A stretch of DNA of 12,981 nt from Gallionellaceae bacterium (GTDB lineage Bacteria > Pseudomonadota > Gammaproteobacteria > Burkholderiales > Gallionellaceae), in assembly GCA_003445795.1 (NCBI GenBank), contig DMCN01000064.1, positions 32,049 through 45,029 on the forward strand, in the 5' to 3' direction. Positions 1 through 6,198 of the stretch are shown here, piece by piece. The notes beneath the pieces are model-generated. The model saw only the letters and a list, made by a program, of their open reading frames with translations. It ran no database searches and was not told the DNA's origin. A program made the position numbers and the translations under genes. How positions within the stretch are numbered: position 1 is the stretch's first letter; every line of letters starts with the position of its first letter.

Positions 1-1045
1 TGCCGTCCTTGGTCTTGCACAACTCTTCAGCCAGACGGAACAGATTGGTTCCATACAGGGTGGATGACTGACGTGCCAGGCGACTGTTCAGATCGGTATA
101 ACCGACGATGGTAACGCCGTGCTTCACTACCGCCTTGCCGGGCTCGGTCAGCTCGCAGTTGCCGCCGCGCTCCGCCGCCATATCGACGATCACGCTGCCG
201 GGCTTCATGCTCTGCACCATCTCGGCCGTGATGAGGCGCGGCGCAGGTTTGCCGGGGATCAGCGCGGTCGTGATGATGATGTCCGCTTCACGTGCCTGCT
301 GCGCATACATATCGCGCTGCGCCTGCAGGAAGCCTTCCGACATCACCTTGGCATAACCGCCGCCGCCCGAGCCTTCTTCCTCGTAATTCACCTTCACGAA
401 TTCGCCACCCAGCGACTTGACCTGGTCGGCCACCTCGGCGCGGGTATCGTTGGCGCGCACGATGGCACCCAGCCCTGCCGCTGTGCCGATGGCGGCCAGA
501 CCCGCCACACCGGCACCGGCGATGAAGACCTTGGCCGGAGGCACCTTGCCCGCAGCCGTGATCTGGCCGTTGAAGTAGCGGCCAAACACGTTGGCCGCCT
601 CGATGACCGCGCGGTAACCGGCCACACTGGCCTGCGAGGTCAGCGCATCCATCTTCTGGGCACGGGAAAGCTGGCGCGGCAGACAGTCGATTGCCAGCAC
701 GGTGGCCTTCTTCGCTGCCAGTTGCTGCATCAATTCGGGATTTTGCGCAGGCCAGACGAAACTGATCAGGGTCCCGCCTTCGCGCATCATGTTCACTTCG
801 GCGCTCGTCGGAACGGCCACCTTGAATACGATATCGGAAGCAGCCCACAACTGCGACGCACCGGCGATGATCTCGGCACCGACAGCCCGATAGGCATCAT
901 CGCTGAAATTCGCGGCTTCACCCGCACCTGATTCAACTGCGACCTTGAAACCCAGCTTGACGAGCTTTTCCACGATTTCCGGGACTGTCGCGACACGCTT
1001 CTCTCCCGAGATTGTCTCCCGGGGAATTCCTATCAACATAACCAT
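1..1045 (-). CDS. pntA: NAD(P) transhydrogenase subunit alpha, 5' part (runs off left edge)
   Basis: Proton-translocating transhydrogenase alpha subunit. It forms the soluble NAD(H)-binding domain I of the inner-membrane enzyme that couples hydride transfer between NADH and NADP+ to proton flow. About 348 residues are visible and no stop is reached. The protein opens with the family signature IGIPRE (residues 5-10). It continues with SRAQKMDALTSQA near 127-139 and the Rossmann motif G177-A-G179-V-A-G182 followed by a conserved DTR. Later come GGGYAKVMSEGF, TTALIPGKPAPRLIT, GGNCELT and GYTDLNSRLARQSS, all close to E. coli PntA. E. coli PntA is about 510 residues; the membrane part, if fused, lies outside the window. 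The start at 1045 is chosen because GAGG lies 8 bases upstream; an in-frame ATG two codons later is less well placed. It is separated from the copper-protein gene by a terminator and has its own promoter, so it is probably not part of the metal locus. The family assignment is secure. Confidence 0.96.
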   Translation of the reverse strand, partial: MVMLIGIPRETISGEKRVATVPEIVEKLVKLGFKVAVESGAGEAANFSDDAYRAVGAEIIAGASQLWAASDIVFKVAVPTSAEVNMMREGGTLISFVWPAQNPELMQQLAAKKATVLAIDCLPRQLSRAQKMDALTSQASVAGYRAVIEAANVFGRYFNGQITAAGKVPPAKVFIAGAGVAGLAAIGTAAGLGAIVRANDTRAEVADQVKSLGGEFVKVNYEEEGSGGGGYAKVMSEGFLQAQRDMYAQQAREADIIITTALIPGKPAPRLITAEMVQSMKPGSVIVDMAAERGGNCELTEPGKAVVKHGVTIVGYTDLNSRLARQSSTLYGTNLFRLAEELCKTKDG

Positions 1046-1066
1046 GAAGTCATCCTCTTCACACTG

Positions 1067-1082
1067 GCGCCCATGCAGGCGC
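1067..1082 (-). other. Hairpin in the pntA leader
   Basis: A 5-bp GC-only inverted repeat (GCGCC/GGCGC around a 6-base loop) lies in the predicted 5' untranslated leader of pntA. It ends about 10 bases before the Shine-Dalgarno GAGG. It could influence translation initiation or be chance in GC-rich DNA; no known riboswitch fold is recognised. Confidence 0.25.
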
Positions 1083-1125
1083 ACCTGAACGAGCCGAACC
1101 GAATGGCCCGGCGCTTCAGCCGACT

Positions 1126-1131
1126 ATTATA
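1126..1131 (-). promoter_or_regulatory. -10 box of the pntA promoter
   Basis: Read on the minus strand this is a perfect TATAAT, about 80 bases upstream of the pntA start. No good -35 hexamer is seen at 16-18 bp. The position just downstream of the csp terminator fits a separate pntA promoter, with a leader of roughly 70-75 nt. Inferred from sequence only. Confidence 0.5.
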
Positions 1132-1175
1132 ATCGAGCTTTCCGGCGGTTCGCATTCCAATGTTCGCACGCACAC

Positions 1176-1202
1176 AAAAAGGCGCGCCGCAGCGCGCCTT
1201 TT
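1176..1202 (-). terminator. Rho-independent terminator after the copper-storage gene
   Basis: A perfect stem GGCGCGC/GCGCGCC with a 4-base loop is flanked by A-tracts and T-tracts that extend the stem. On the minus strand it ends in TTTTT. It lies about 20 bases after the stop of the four-helix-bundle protein and before the pntA promoter, so it closes the metal locus. The symmetrical A/T tracts mean it could also act on plus-strand transcripts. Confidence 0.85.
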
Positions 1203-1220
1203 ACCTATTGCAACAATGGT

Positions 1221-1664
1221 TTAAGCAGCAACCTTCCTGCACTCTTCGTAGCAAGCCGCGCAAGCTTCCTTGCAAGCCTTGCACTCGGGATGCTTCTCGG
1301 TCTTCTTGCACTCTTCCTCGCATTCCTTGCACACATCCATCGCGGCGCGGGCCAGTTTGGGCAGGTGTTTGGACTCGGCGGAAGCAAGTTGCTGCAGGGC
1401 GGCGCAGACCGCAGCGGTCTGGCTGGAAGACTTGGCACAAGCCGCCATGCTCTGGTCACCCTGCCCCAGCAGATCGAGACAGTGTTGCAGGCAGATGTTC
1501 GCCTTGAGCACACAGTCGGCGGCAGCAGCGATCAGCTTGTCATTGCGCGACGACATGGCATGGTGATCGTGGGCGGAATGGTTGTGTTCGGCGGCGAATG
1601 CGCGCCCGGTGGTTGCGGCAACAGCCAACGCGGCTGCACCCATCAGTAATTCCCTGCGATCCAT
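1221..1664 (-). CDS. Tat-exported four-helix-bundle copper storage protein (Csp1-like, DUF326)
   Basis: 147 residues. Csp proteins are four-helix bundles whose core is lined with cysteines binding many Cu(I) ions. The N-terminus DRRELLMG followed by an alanine-rich segment and AFA-AE is a twin-arginine signal (cleavage near 24-25), predicting export of a folded protein to the periplasm. After a His-rich stretch (H27, H29, H32, H34, H35) come exactly 13 cysteines at 51, 58, 62, 76, 87, 112, 115, 119, 128, 131, 135, 138 and 142. Many are in CxxC or CxxxC helix-type spacing. The exported Methylosinus Csp1 is described as holding 13 Cu(I) per monomer. The start at 1664 has AGGAG six bases upstream. 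The gene follows exbD after 82 bp and is closed by a terminator, so it is either the last gene of the operon or has its own promoter. A cytosolic Csp3 is unlikely because of the Tat signal. The fold is confident; copper storage is inferred from the family. Confidence 0.88.
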   Translation of the reverse strand: MDRRELLMGAAALAVAATTGRAFAAEHNHSAHDHHAMSSRNDKLIAAAADCVLKANICLQHCLDLLGQGDQSMAACAKSSSQTAAVCAALQQLASAESKHLPKLARAAMDVCKECEEECKKTEKHPECKACKEACAACYEECRKVAA

Positions 1665-1691
1665 GGTGGACTCCTCTTATGTTTTAGCTCG

Positions 1692-1736
1692 GCATCAACG
1701 CGCCGATGCGGGAGTTTAATTCAATCCCCGTCCCGC
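1692..1736 (-). other. Overlapping inverted repeats between exbD and the csp gene
   Basis: On the minus strand GCGGGA (1736-1731) can pair with TCCCGC (1713-1708), and GCATC (1709-1705) can pair with GATGC (1696-1692). The two stems share bases 1708-1709, so they compete. There is no T-tract, so this is not a standard terminator. It could be an operator, an mRNA processing or attenuation structure, or chance. No convincing promoter could be picked out in the gap. Confidence 0.25.
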
Positions 1737-1746
1737 AACCACCATG

Positions 1747-2148
1747 TCATTTTGACAGTGTCATGAACGACAGCTTGCTCACTCCGGCTTTCTGCGCGAT
1801 GGCCATCAATTGGGCGACGCGACCATAGGGAACGGCAGTATCCGCCTCGATCTGCAACTGGAACTGCGGGTCGGCGGCGCGCTGGCGCAAGGTCTCGGCC
1901 AGTGCTTCGTCGCTCACATGCATACGGTCCATCTCGATGTTGCCCTGTGCATCCACCACCAGGCTGACCTTCTGCGGCTTCTCGTTGCTTTGCACCGAGT
2001 CGGTCTTGGGCAAGTTGATCTTGAGCGATTGCGGCGCCAGCAAGGGCGCGGTGATGATGAACACCACCAGCAGCACCAACATCACGTCCACCAGCGGCGT
2101 GACGTTGATTTCGCTCATCATGTCGCCGTCGTTGCTTCCCATCGCCAT
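1747..2148 (-). CDS. exbD: Biopolymer transport protein ExbD
   Basis: 133 residues; E. coli ExbD is 141. ExbD is the small subunit of the ExbB-ExbD motor that uses the proton gradient to energise TonB. The cytoplasmic N-terminus carries the family signature SEINVTPLVDVMLVLLVVF. It includes the single transmembrane helix (about 18-36) with the essential proton-pathway aspartate D21. The rest is a periplasmic domain with the typical KINLP, LQIEAD and VAQLMAIAQKAG segments. The start at 2148 follows the exbB stop by three bases with AGGGG in front; an in-frame ATG at 2142 is the alternative. The preceding tonB and exbB are packed in the same operon. The assignment is firm. ExbD and TolR share a fold, but adjacency to tonB and several receptors argues for ExbD. 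Confidence 0.93.
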   Translation of the reverse strand: MAMGSNDGDMMSEINVTPLVDVMLVLLVVFIITAPLLAPQSLKINLPKTDSVQSNEKPQKVSLVVDAQGNIEMDRMHVSDEALAETLRQRAADPQFQLQIEADTAVPYGRVAQLMAIAQKAGVSKLSFMTLSK

Positions 2149-2151
2149 GGC

Positions 2152-2808
2152 TTACCCCTTGAAGTTGTGCTTGAGCGCGAGGCGCATGAAGTCGTGCGCG
2201 AAGTTCTCCAGCTCGGTGACGCGCAGCTTGATGCCGCGCAGGAAGAAGTTGTAGGCCAGCACGGCGGGCAGCGCGGTGGCGATGCCGATGGCGGTGGCGA
2301 TGAGCGCCTCGCCGATGGGGCCGGCCACCACGTCAAGCGAAGCGGAGCCGCTGACACCGATCTCCTGCAAGGCGTGCATGATGCCCCACACCGTGCCGAA
2401 CAGGCCGACGAAAGGCGAAGTCGATCCGATGGTGGCCAGTTCGGCCAAGCCGCGCTCGTGGTAACGCTGGATGTTCTGCACCTGCTGGCGCAGCTGGCGT
2501 TCCAGCACTTCCTGCGGGGCACCGGTGTGCATCAGGTCTTGGCGTTCCGAATTCAGCGCCTTGATCTCGGCGAATCCGGCCTGTGCCAGCGTGGCGACAT
2601 CGCCCTCGCCCTGCTCCGCGTGCCGCGCCGCTTCCTGCCAGTTGCCGGCCGCCCAGAAAGCTTGCTGGAAAGTCTGGTTGCGCTTCTTGTCCTGCAACTG
2701 GCGCTTCAGTTTGTAGAAAGCGATGGACCAGGTCGCGATGGAAAGCAGGATCAGCAACAGCAGCGTGCCGGAAACGACAGGGGAATTGATGGAGAAAAGA
2801 CCGTTCAT
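2152..2808 (-). CDS. exbB: Biopolymer transport protein ExbB (MotA/TolQ/ExbB proton channel)
   Basis: 218 residues, within the usual size of the family. ExbB forms the pentameric inner-membrane scaffold and proton channel of the TonB energy-transducing complex. Visible are a first transmembrane helix at about 13-32 and a long cytoplasmic region with charged helices. These are followed by the hallmark STSPFVGLFGTVWGIMHA (second membrane segment) and GPIGEALIATAIGIATALPAVLAYNFF (third). The C-terminal tail is charged. Its ATG overlaps the tonB stop in an ATGA arrangement with GAGG seven bases upstream, so translation is probably coupled to tonB, and exbD follows after three bases. TolQ is the alternative paralogue; the tonB neighbour makes ExbB much more likely. 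Confidence 0.94.
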   Translation of the reverse strand: MNGLFSINSPVVSGTLLLLILLSIATWSIAFYKLKRQLQDKKRNQTFQQAFWAAGNWQEAARHAEQGEGDVATLAQAGFAEIKALNSERQDLMHTGAPQEVLERQLRQQVQNIQRYHERGLAELATIGSTSPFVGLFGTVWGIMHALQEIGVSGSASLDVVAGPIGEALIATAIGIATALPAVLAYNFFLRGIKLRVTELENFAHDFMRLALKHNFKG

Positions 2809-3437
2809 GCTTCATCCTCTAAGGAAAATTTGATGGGAACCAGAAAATTCTGGGTGACAGGCTGGCCGAAACGGCGAGCGGGCGAAAACTTCCAGGTCTT
2901 GACCGTCTGGATCGCCGACTTGTCGAGGATCTCGTAACCGCAGCTCTTGTGTAACTTCACCTCGCCGGCGCGCCCTTCGGCCAACACCTCGACATCCAGC
3001 ACCACGGTGCCGCGATATCCCATACGCCGCGCAACCAAGGGGTATGGAGGCTTGGGATTGTTGAGATAGTCGGCACGATAGTCCGGCTCGGCATCCAGTT
3101 GCACCGGCGAGGGTGGCGTCACATCTTGCGGAACTGCCTGTTCCTGCGGCTTGACCACTTCTTCAGCGGGAAGCGGATCGGGTTCGCGCGGCTTGGGTTT
3201 GGGTTGCGGCGTGATGTCGGCCTGCTGCATCTGCACGTTGGCGAACGAGATCGACATCTCGTTGACCATCACCATGGGCGGCTCGGGGCTAAGCAAGTAG
3301 AAGGCGAACACCGATAGATGCAACAACACGACAAAGCCTACCACTGCGGATTTCTCGCGCAGCGTCGCGTCATCAGGACGATAGAAAGACCTTGTGTACA
3401 CCCCGAACATCCCCGGCAGATTCAGAACGGCCTCCAT
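2805..3437 (-). CDS. tonB: Energy transducer TonB
   Basis: 210 residues. TonB spans the periplasm and passes the energy harvested by ExbB-ExbD to outer-membrane receptors by touching their TonB boxes. It has a roughly 30-residue cytoplasmic N-terminus, longer than in E. coli. One membrane anchor follows at about 31-50, containing H40, the likely counterpart of the functional histidine of E. coli TonB. A short Pro/Lys/Glu linker spans about 76-111 (TPQPKPKPREPDPLP and PPSPV). The C-terminal domain at about 124-205 carries the family motifs PPYPLVARRMGYRGTVVL, CGYEILDKSAI and VKTWKFSPARRFGQP. The start at 3437 lies one base after the stop of the upstream receptor gene and the stop overlaps exbB. 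This tight packing suggests the TonB serves the receptors of this locus. Confidence 0.93.
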   Translation of the reverse strand: MEAVLNLPGMFGVYTRSFYRPDDATLREKSAVVGFVVLLHLSVFAFYLLSPEPPMVMVNEMSISFANVQMQQADITPQPKPKPREPDPLPAEEVVKPQEQAVPQDVTPPSPVQLDAEPDYRADYLNNPKPPYPLVARRMGYRGTVVLDVEVLAEGRAGEVKLHKSCGYEILDKSAIQTVKTWKFSPARRFGQPVTQNFLVPIKFSLEDEA

Positions 3438-3438
3438 G

Positions 3439-5505
3439 CTACCAGCGCCCCTCCAAAGCGACCAATACTCCGCGCACGCCCTTCTCCACCGAGCGCAGAC
3501 TCCACGTGTCGCCGCCCGAAAGATAAGTTGTCTCGCGCACGCTATCCGCGGCCAGCAGGTTCTGCCCGCTGCAGCGCAGGTTGAATTGCGGATTCAGCTT
3601 GTACAGCCAGTAGGCATCCAGCGTGGTCTTCGCACGGGTGGAACCGCGCTGCTCGCCGGGGATATCGGTGATGCTGCGGCCAGACTGCTGCAGCGAGATA
3701 CCGTAGCTGGATTGCAGACTGGGCAAACTCTCGTCCAGTCCGGCGGAGAACACATAGATAGGCGTATCGCGCACCATGCGGGTCACACCGAGACGGCTGT
3801 CATCCACCAGCGCCTTGGGCAGGGTCAGGTGCGCCTTCACGGTCGCGCCTTTCCAGCCCAGGTTGTCGGTGCGCACCTTGCCGTCCAGCTCGAAACCCCA
3901 GTGCCTCGCCTTGCCCTCGTTCTGCGGGCTGTCAACCCAGCGCACGCCTTCCAGTTGCACGCGGCGCTCGATGAAGTCCTGCGTCGAACGCGCATAGAAG
4001 TTTGCCCCCAGCACACCCATCTCGCCGTCGAGGTAGCGTTCCAGCACCGCCTCGAAATTCACGCTGCGTTCCGGACGCAGGTTCGGGTTGCCGCGCCGGT
4101 CCGCTTCCAGCGGAGTGTTGGCGGCGATGCTGGGCGAGACCGTGGCGGTAATCTCGTCCAGCCGCGGCATCTTGAGTCCGGTGCCGATGGAAGAGCGCAT
4201 CACCCACTGGTTGACCGGCTCCCAGCGCACCGCCAGCGATGGCATGGCGCGGCCATGGCTCTGCGTCGTCCCCGCCGAATCCAGCGCGATGCTCTCGCCG
4301 CGCAGACCGTAAGTCAGCGTGGTGGACGGCAACAGCTTCCAGTCGTCCTGCACCCACAGCACGCTCTGGCGTTCCTTGGCCTGCACGGAAGAAACCGCCG
4401 CATAACTGCCGGTAAAGACCTGGTCGTCGCTGCGGCGCAGGTTGATGTATTCCACGCCGACCGCGAGCAGATGCTCGTCCAGCGGCTGGTCCATGCGCAG
4501 GGCAAGATTGGTCTCGTTCTCGCGGCTGTCGCTGTGCTCGGTGGAGGTCGTGGCAGTCAGCGCCGCATCGCGCGCTACACGCGTCACATCGGCAGTGCGT
4601 TTGCCGTTGTTGAGCGAGGCGCGCAGCGTGAGCTTGGCGCCCGCCACCAGTTTTTCGCCATCGACGCGCAGGCGCATGAGCCTGCGGTGATTCTCTTCCT
4701 CGCTGCTGCGATCGCCGTTGAAGGCGGAACTGGCGGCCTGCGTCATGTCGCTGCTGCGCTTGCCTGCGCCGTCGAAGAACAGCGGCGCCAGCGTCAGTGT
4801 ATCCGCGCCCTCCTTCCAGTTCATCCTGGGCGACAGGGCGAACTCGCGGAAAGAAAACACGCCTTTATCTTCGTCGCGCGTCGGGGTGATCGCAGTGCCC
4901 TGCCGTTCGGTCTCGGAAGCGGTCGGGAAGCGGTGCAGATTCAGCGTGACCGGCAACGACCAGGCATAGCCGCCCTCGCCGCCGTTCTGGGTCAGCGTCA
5001 ATTGCCCGTTCGGCTCGCTGCCGCGATAGCCCACTGCCGCTTTCAGTGCAGTGGAACGTTTGGACAAGGCCTTCTTCATGATGAGGTTGACCGTCACCGG
5101 TGCACCGCCGCCAAACTCCGCAGAGGAACCGCGCAGGATCTCGACGCGCTCCAGATCACCCGCGGGCAGACGCCCGACGATGGCCGCCGCCATTCGCGCA
5201 CCGCCCGCCGAACGTTCGCCGTCCACCAGTATCTGCACTGAATCGCGACTCATGCCGCGCGCGCGTTGACCATCGCCCTGAACTTCGACGCCAGGCAATT
5301 TTCCGAGCACCTCGCCGATGGTCATCACTCCGAGGTTCTCGATATCCTTGCGCTCGAGCACGATCTTCTGCGTGGTGGCCTCGCGGCGCGCCTCGACATC
5401 GGTACTCTTGCCGGTGACGGTGATCTCTTTCAGGGTGGGTTGTTCTTCGCCCCAGGCGGAGCATGCGAGCAGGGAGCAGACTGCGAATACAACTTTATGT
5501 TTCAT
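3439..5505 (-). CDS. TonB-dependent outer-membrane receptor (locus receptor 1)
   Basis: 688 residues from the chosen ATG. A signal sequence MKHKVVFAVCSLLACSAWG precedes EE. It contains a lipobox-like L-L-A-C at 12-15, but lipidation would be unusual for this family. The TonB box is KEITVTG (26-32). The plug has VLGKLPGVEVQGDGQRARG, SVQILVDGERS and LERVEILRGSSAEFGGGAPVTVNLI, the last a variant of the common YGsgAigGvINI motif. The remainder is a beta-barrel with alternating hydrophobic residues and the NPNLRPERSVNFE segment typical of receptors. The terminal residue is tryptophan, as expected for barrel assembly. No strong Shine-Dalgarno is seen. An ATG four codons upstream (5517) is the alternative; a much longer open frame upstream overlaps the next gene and is discarded. 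It lies one base from tonB and just after the DsbD-like gene. The substrate is unknown; a metal chelate is inferred from context. Confidence 0.9.
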   Translation of the reverse strand: MKHKVVFAVCSLLACSAWGEEQPTLKEITVTGKSTDVEARREATTQKIVLERKDIENLGVMTIGEVLGKLPGVEVQGDGQRARGMSRDSVQILVDGERSAGGARMAAAIVGRLPAGDLERVEILRGSSAEFGGGAPVTVNLIMKKALSKRSTALKAAVGYRGSEPNGQLTLTQNGGEGGYAWSLPVTLNLHRFPTASETERQGTAITPTRDEDKGVFSFREFALSPRMNWKEGADTLTLAPLFFDGAGKRSSDMTQAASSAFNGDRSSEEENHRRLMRLRVDGEKLVAGAKLTLRASLNNGKRTADVTRVARDAALTATTSTEHSDSRENETNLALRMDQPLDEHLLAVGVEYINLRRSDDQVFTGSYAAVSSVQAKERQSVLWVQDDWKLLPSTTLTYGLRGESIALDSAGTTQSHGRAMPSLAVRWEPVNQWVMRSSIGTGLKMPRLDEITATVSPSIAANTPLEADRRGNPNLRPERSVNFEAVLERYLDGEMGVLGANFYARSTQDFIERRVQLEGVRWVDSPQNEGKARHWGFELDGKVRTDNLGWKGATVKAHLTLPKALVDDSRLGVTRMVRDTPIYVFSAGLDESLPSLQSSYGISLQQSGRSITDIPGEQRGSTRAKTTLDAYWLYKLNPQFNLRCSGQNLLAADSVRETTYLSGGDTWSLRSVEKGVRGVLVALEGRW

Positions 5506-5528
5506 ATCGAAAGCCATTCGGCCATTAG

Positions 5529-6188
5529 TTAAAGCACAAGGAAGACACGGCGCAAACCGAGCAGGATCAGCACTGCCGCTGCGCCCCAGCGTATCCAGCG
5601 GGTCAGCCACTCGCGGTTCTCGCGCAGGTGTTTGCCCAGCAGGCCGATCAGCGGCAATAGTACCAGCAACGGCGTCAGCGCCGCCCCCAGACCGAACATC
5701 GCACCGCTGGCCATTCCCAGCTTCACGCTGCCCGCCGCCGCACACACCGCCAGCAATGAAGCCAGCGGTGCACACGGAGTGAGGCTGAGCGAAAAACCCA
5801 ACAGCAAAGGCGGCGTGCCGCCCGCATTGCGCGCTGCATCGCAGGAGGCATGCGCCTTGCCCGGGCGCAGCAGCCACAGACCGGCAGCGATGGAGGCCGC
5901 CCCGATGATGAAGTTGCCGATGCCGCCGCGCATCACCTGCGCCAGCCATGTGCCCGCAGCAGCAGCCAGTGCACCAAGCAAGATGTAGGCGAGAACACGG
6001 CCCGTGACGAACAGTGCCGTGTCGCGCAAGGCCTGCATCTGCGTGCCGCCACGCCCCAGCACCCATGTGCCCATGAACGGCAGGCAGGTGGCGGTACAGG
6101 CGGTCAGCCCCAGCGAGGCGCCGAGCAGCCAGACGGTGAACAGCGTGGTCTGCTGCGGCAGCAGGGTTGTGTCAAAAAAATCGTTCAT
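5529..6188 (-). CDS. DsbD/CcdA-like membrane thiol-redox protein (DsbD_2 or TauE/SafE-type annotation)
   Basis: 219 residues with about six hydrophobic segments. Two related blocks stand out. LGLTACTATCLPF has C31 and C35 near the first membrane helix, and LSLTPCAPL has C139 near the fourth. These resemble the paired cysteines next to prolines in CcdA and the membrane domain of DsbD, which move reducing equivalents from cytoplasmic thioredoxin to periplasmic targets. Such proteins are often named cytochrome c biogenesis protein, urease accessory UreH-like or sulfite exporter TauE/SafE-like. C116 lies in the central loop and there is a further cysteine near 149. The start at 6188 lies 10 bases after the preceding receptor stop, with a weak GGAT before it; the next receptor begins about 23 bases downstream. 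Position between two receptors suggests a role in periplasmic reduction or metal handling. That role is inference; the family is fairly clear. Confidence 0.78.
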   Translation of the reverse strand: MNDFFDTTLLPQQTTLFTVWLLGASLGLTACTATCLPFMGTWVLGRGGTQMQALRDTALFVTGRVLAYILLGALAAAAGTWLAQVMRGGIGNFIIGAASIAAGLWLLRPGKAHASCDAARNAGGTPPLLLGFSLSLTPCAPLASLLAVCAAAGSVKLGMASGAMFGLGAALTPLLVLLPLIGLLGKHLRENREWLTRWIRWGAAAVLILLGLRRVFLVL

Positions 6189-6198
6189 ATATCCATCA

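Noticed and set aside
119..931. A 270-residue plus-strand frame opposite pntA
   Set aside because: Antisense to well-conserved PntA sequence and compositionally biased.
1810..2937. A 375-residue plus-strand frame opposite exbD and exbB
   Set aside because: His/Gln/Arg-rich translation without motifs, antisense to conserved ExbB-ExbD.
3394..5241. A 615-residue open frame on the plus strand opposite receptor 1
   Set aside because: Its protein is rich in Arg, His and Gln with no family motifs, and it lies wholly against a clear receptor gene; it is a GC-driven antisense shadow.
5518..6066. Upstream extension of the receptor 1 frame to give an 875-residue protein
   Set aside because: The extra part overlaps the DsbD-like gene in another frame and has no receptor or signal features; the signal peptide begins at 5505 or 5517.
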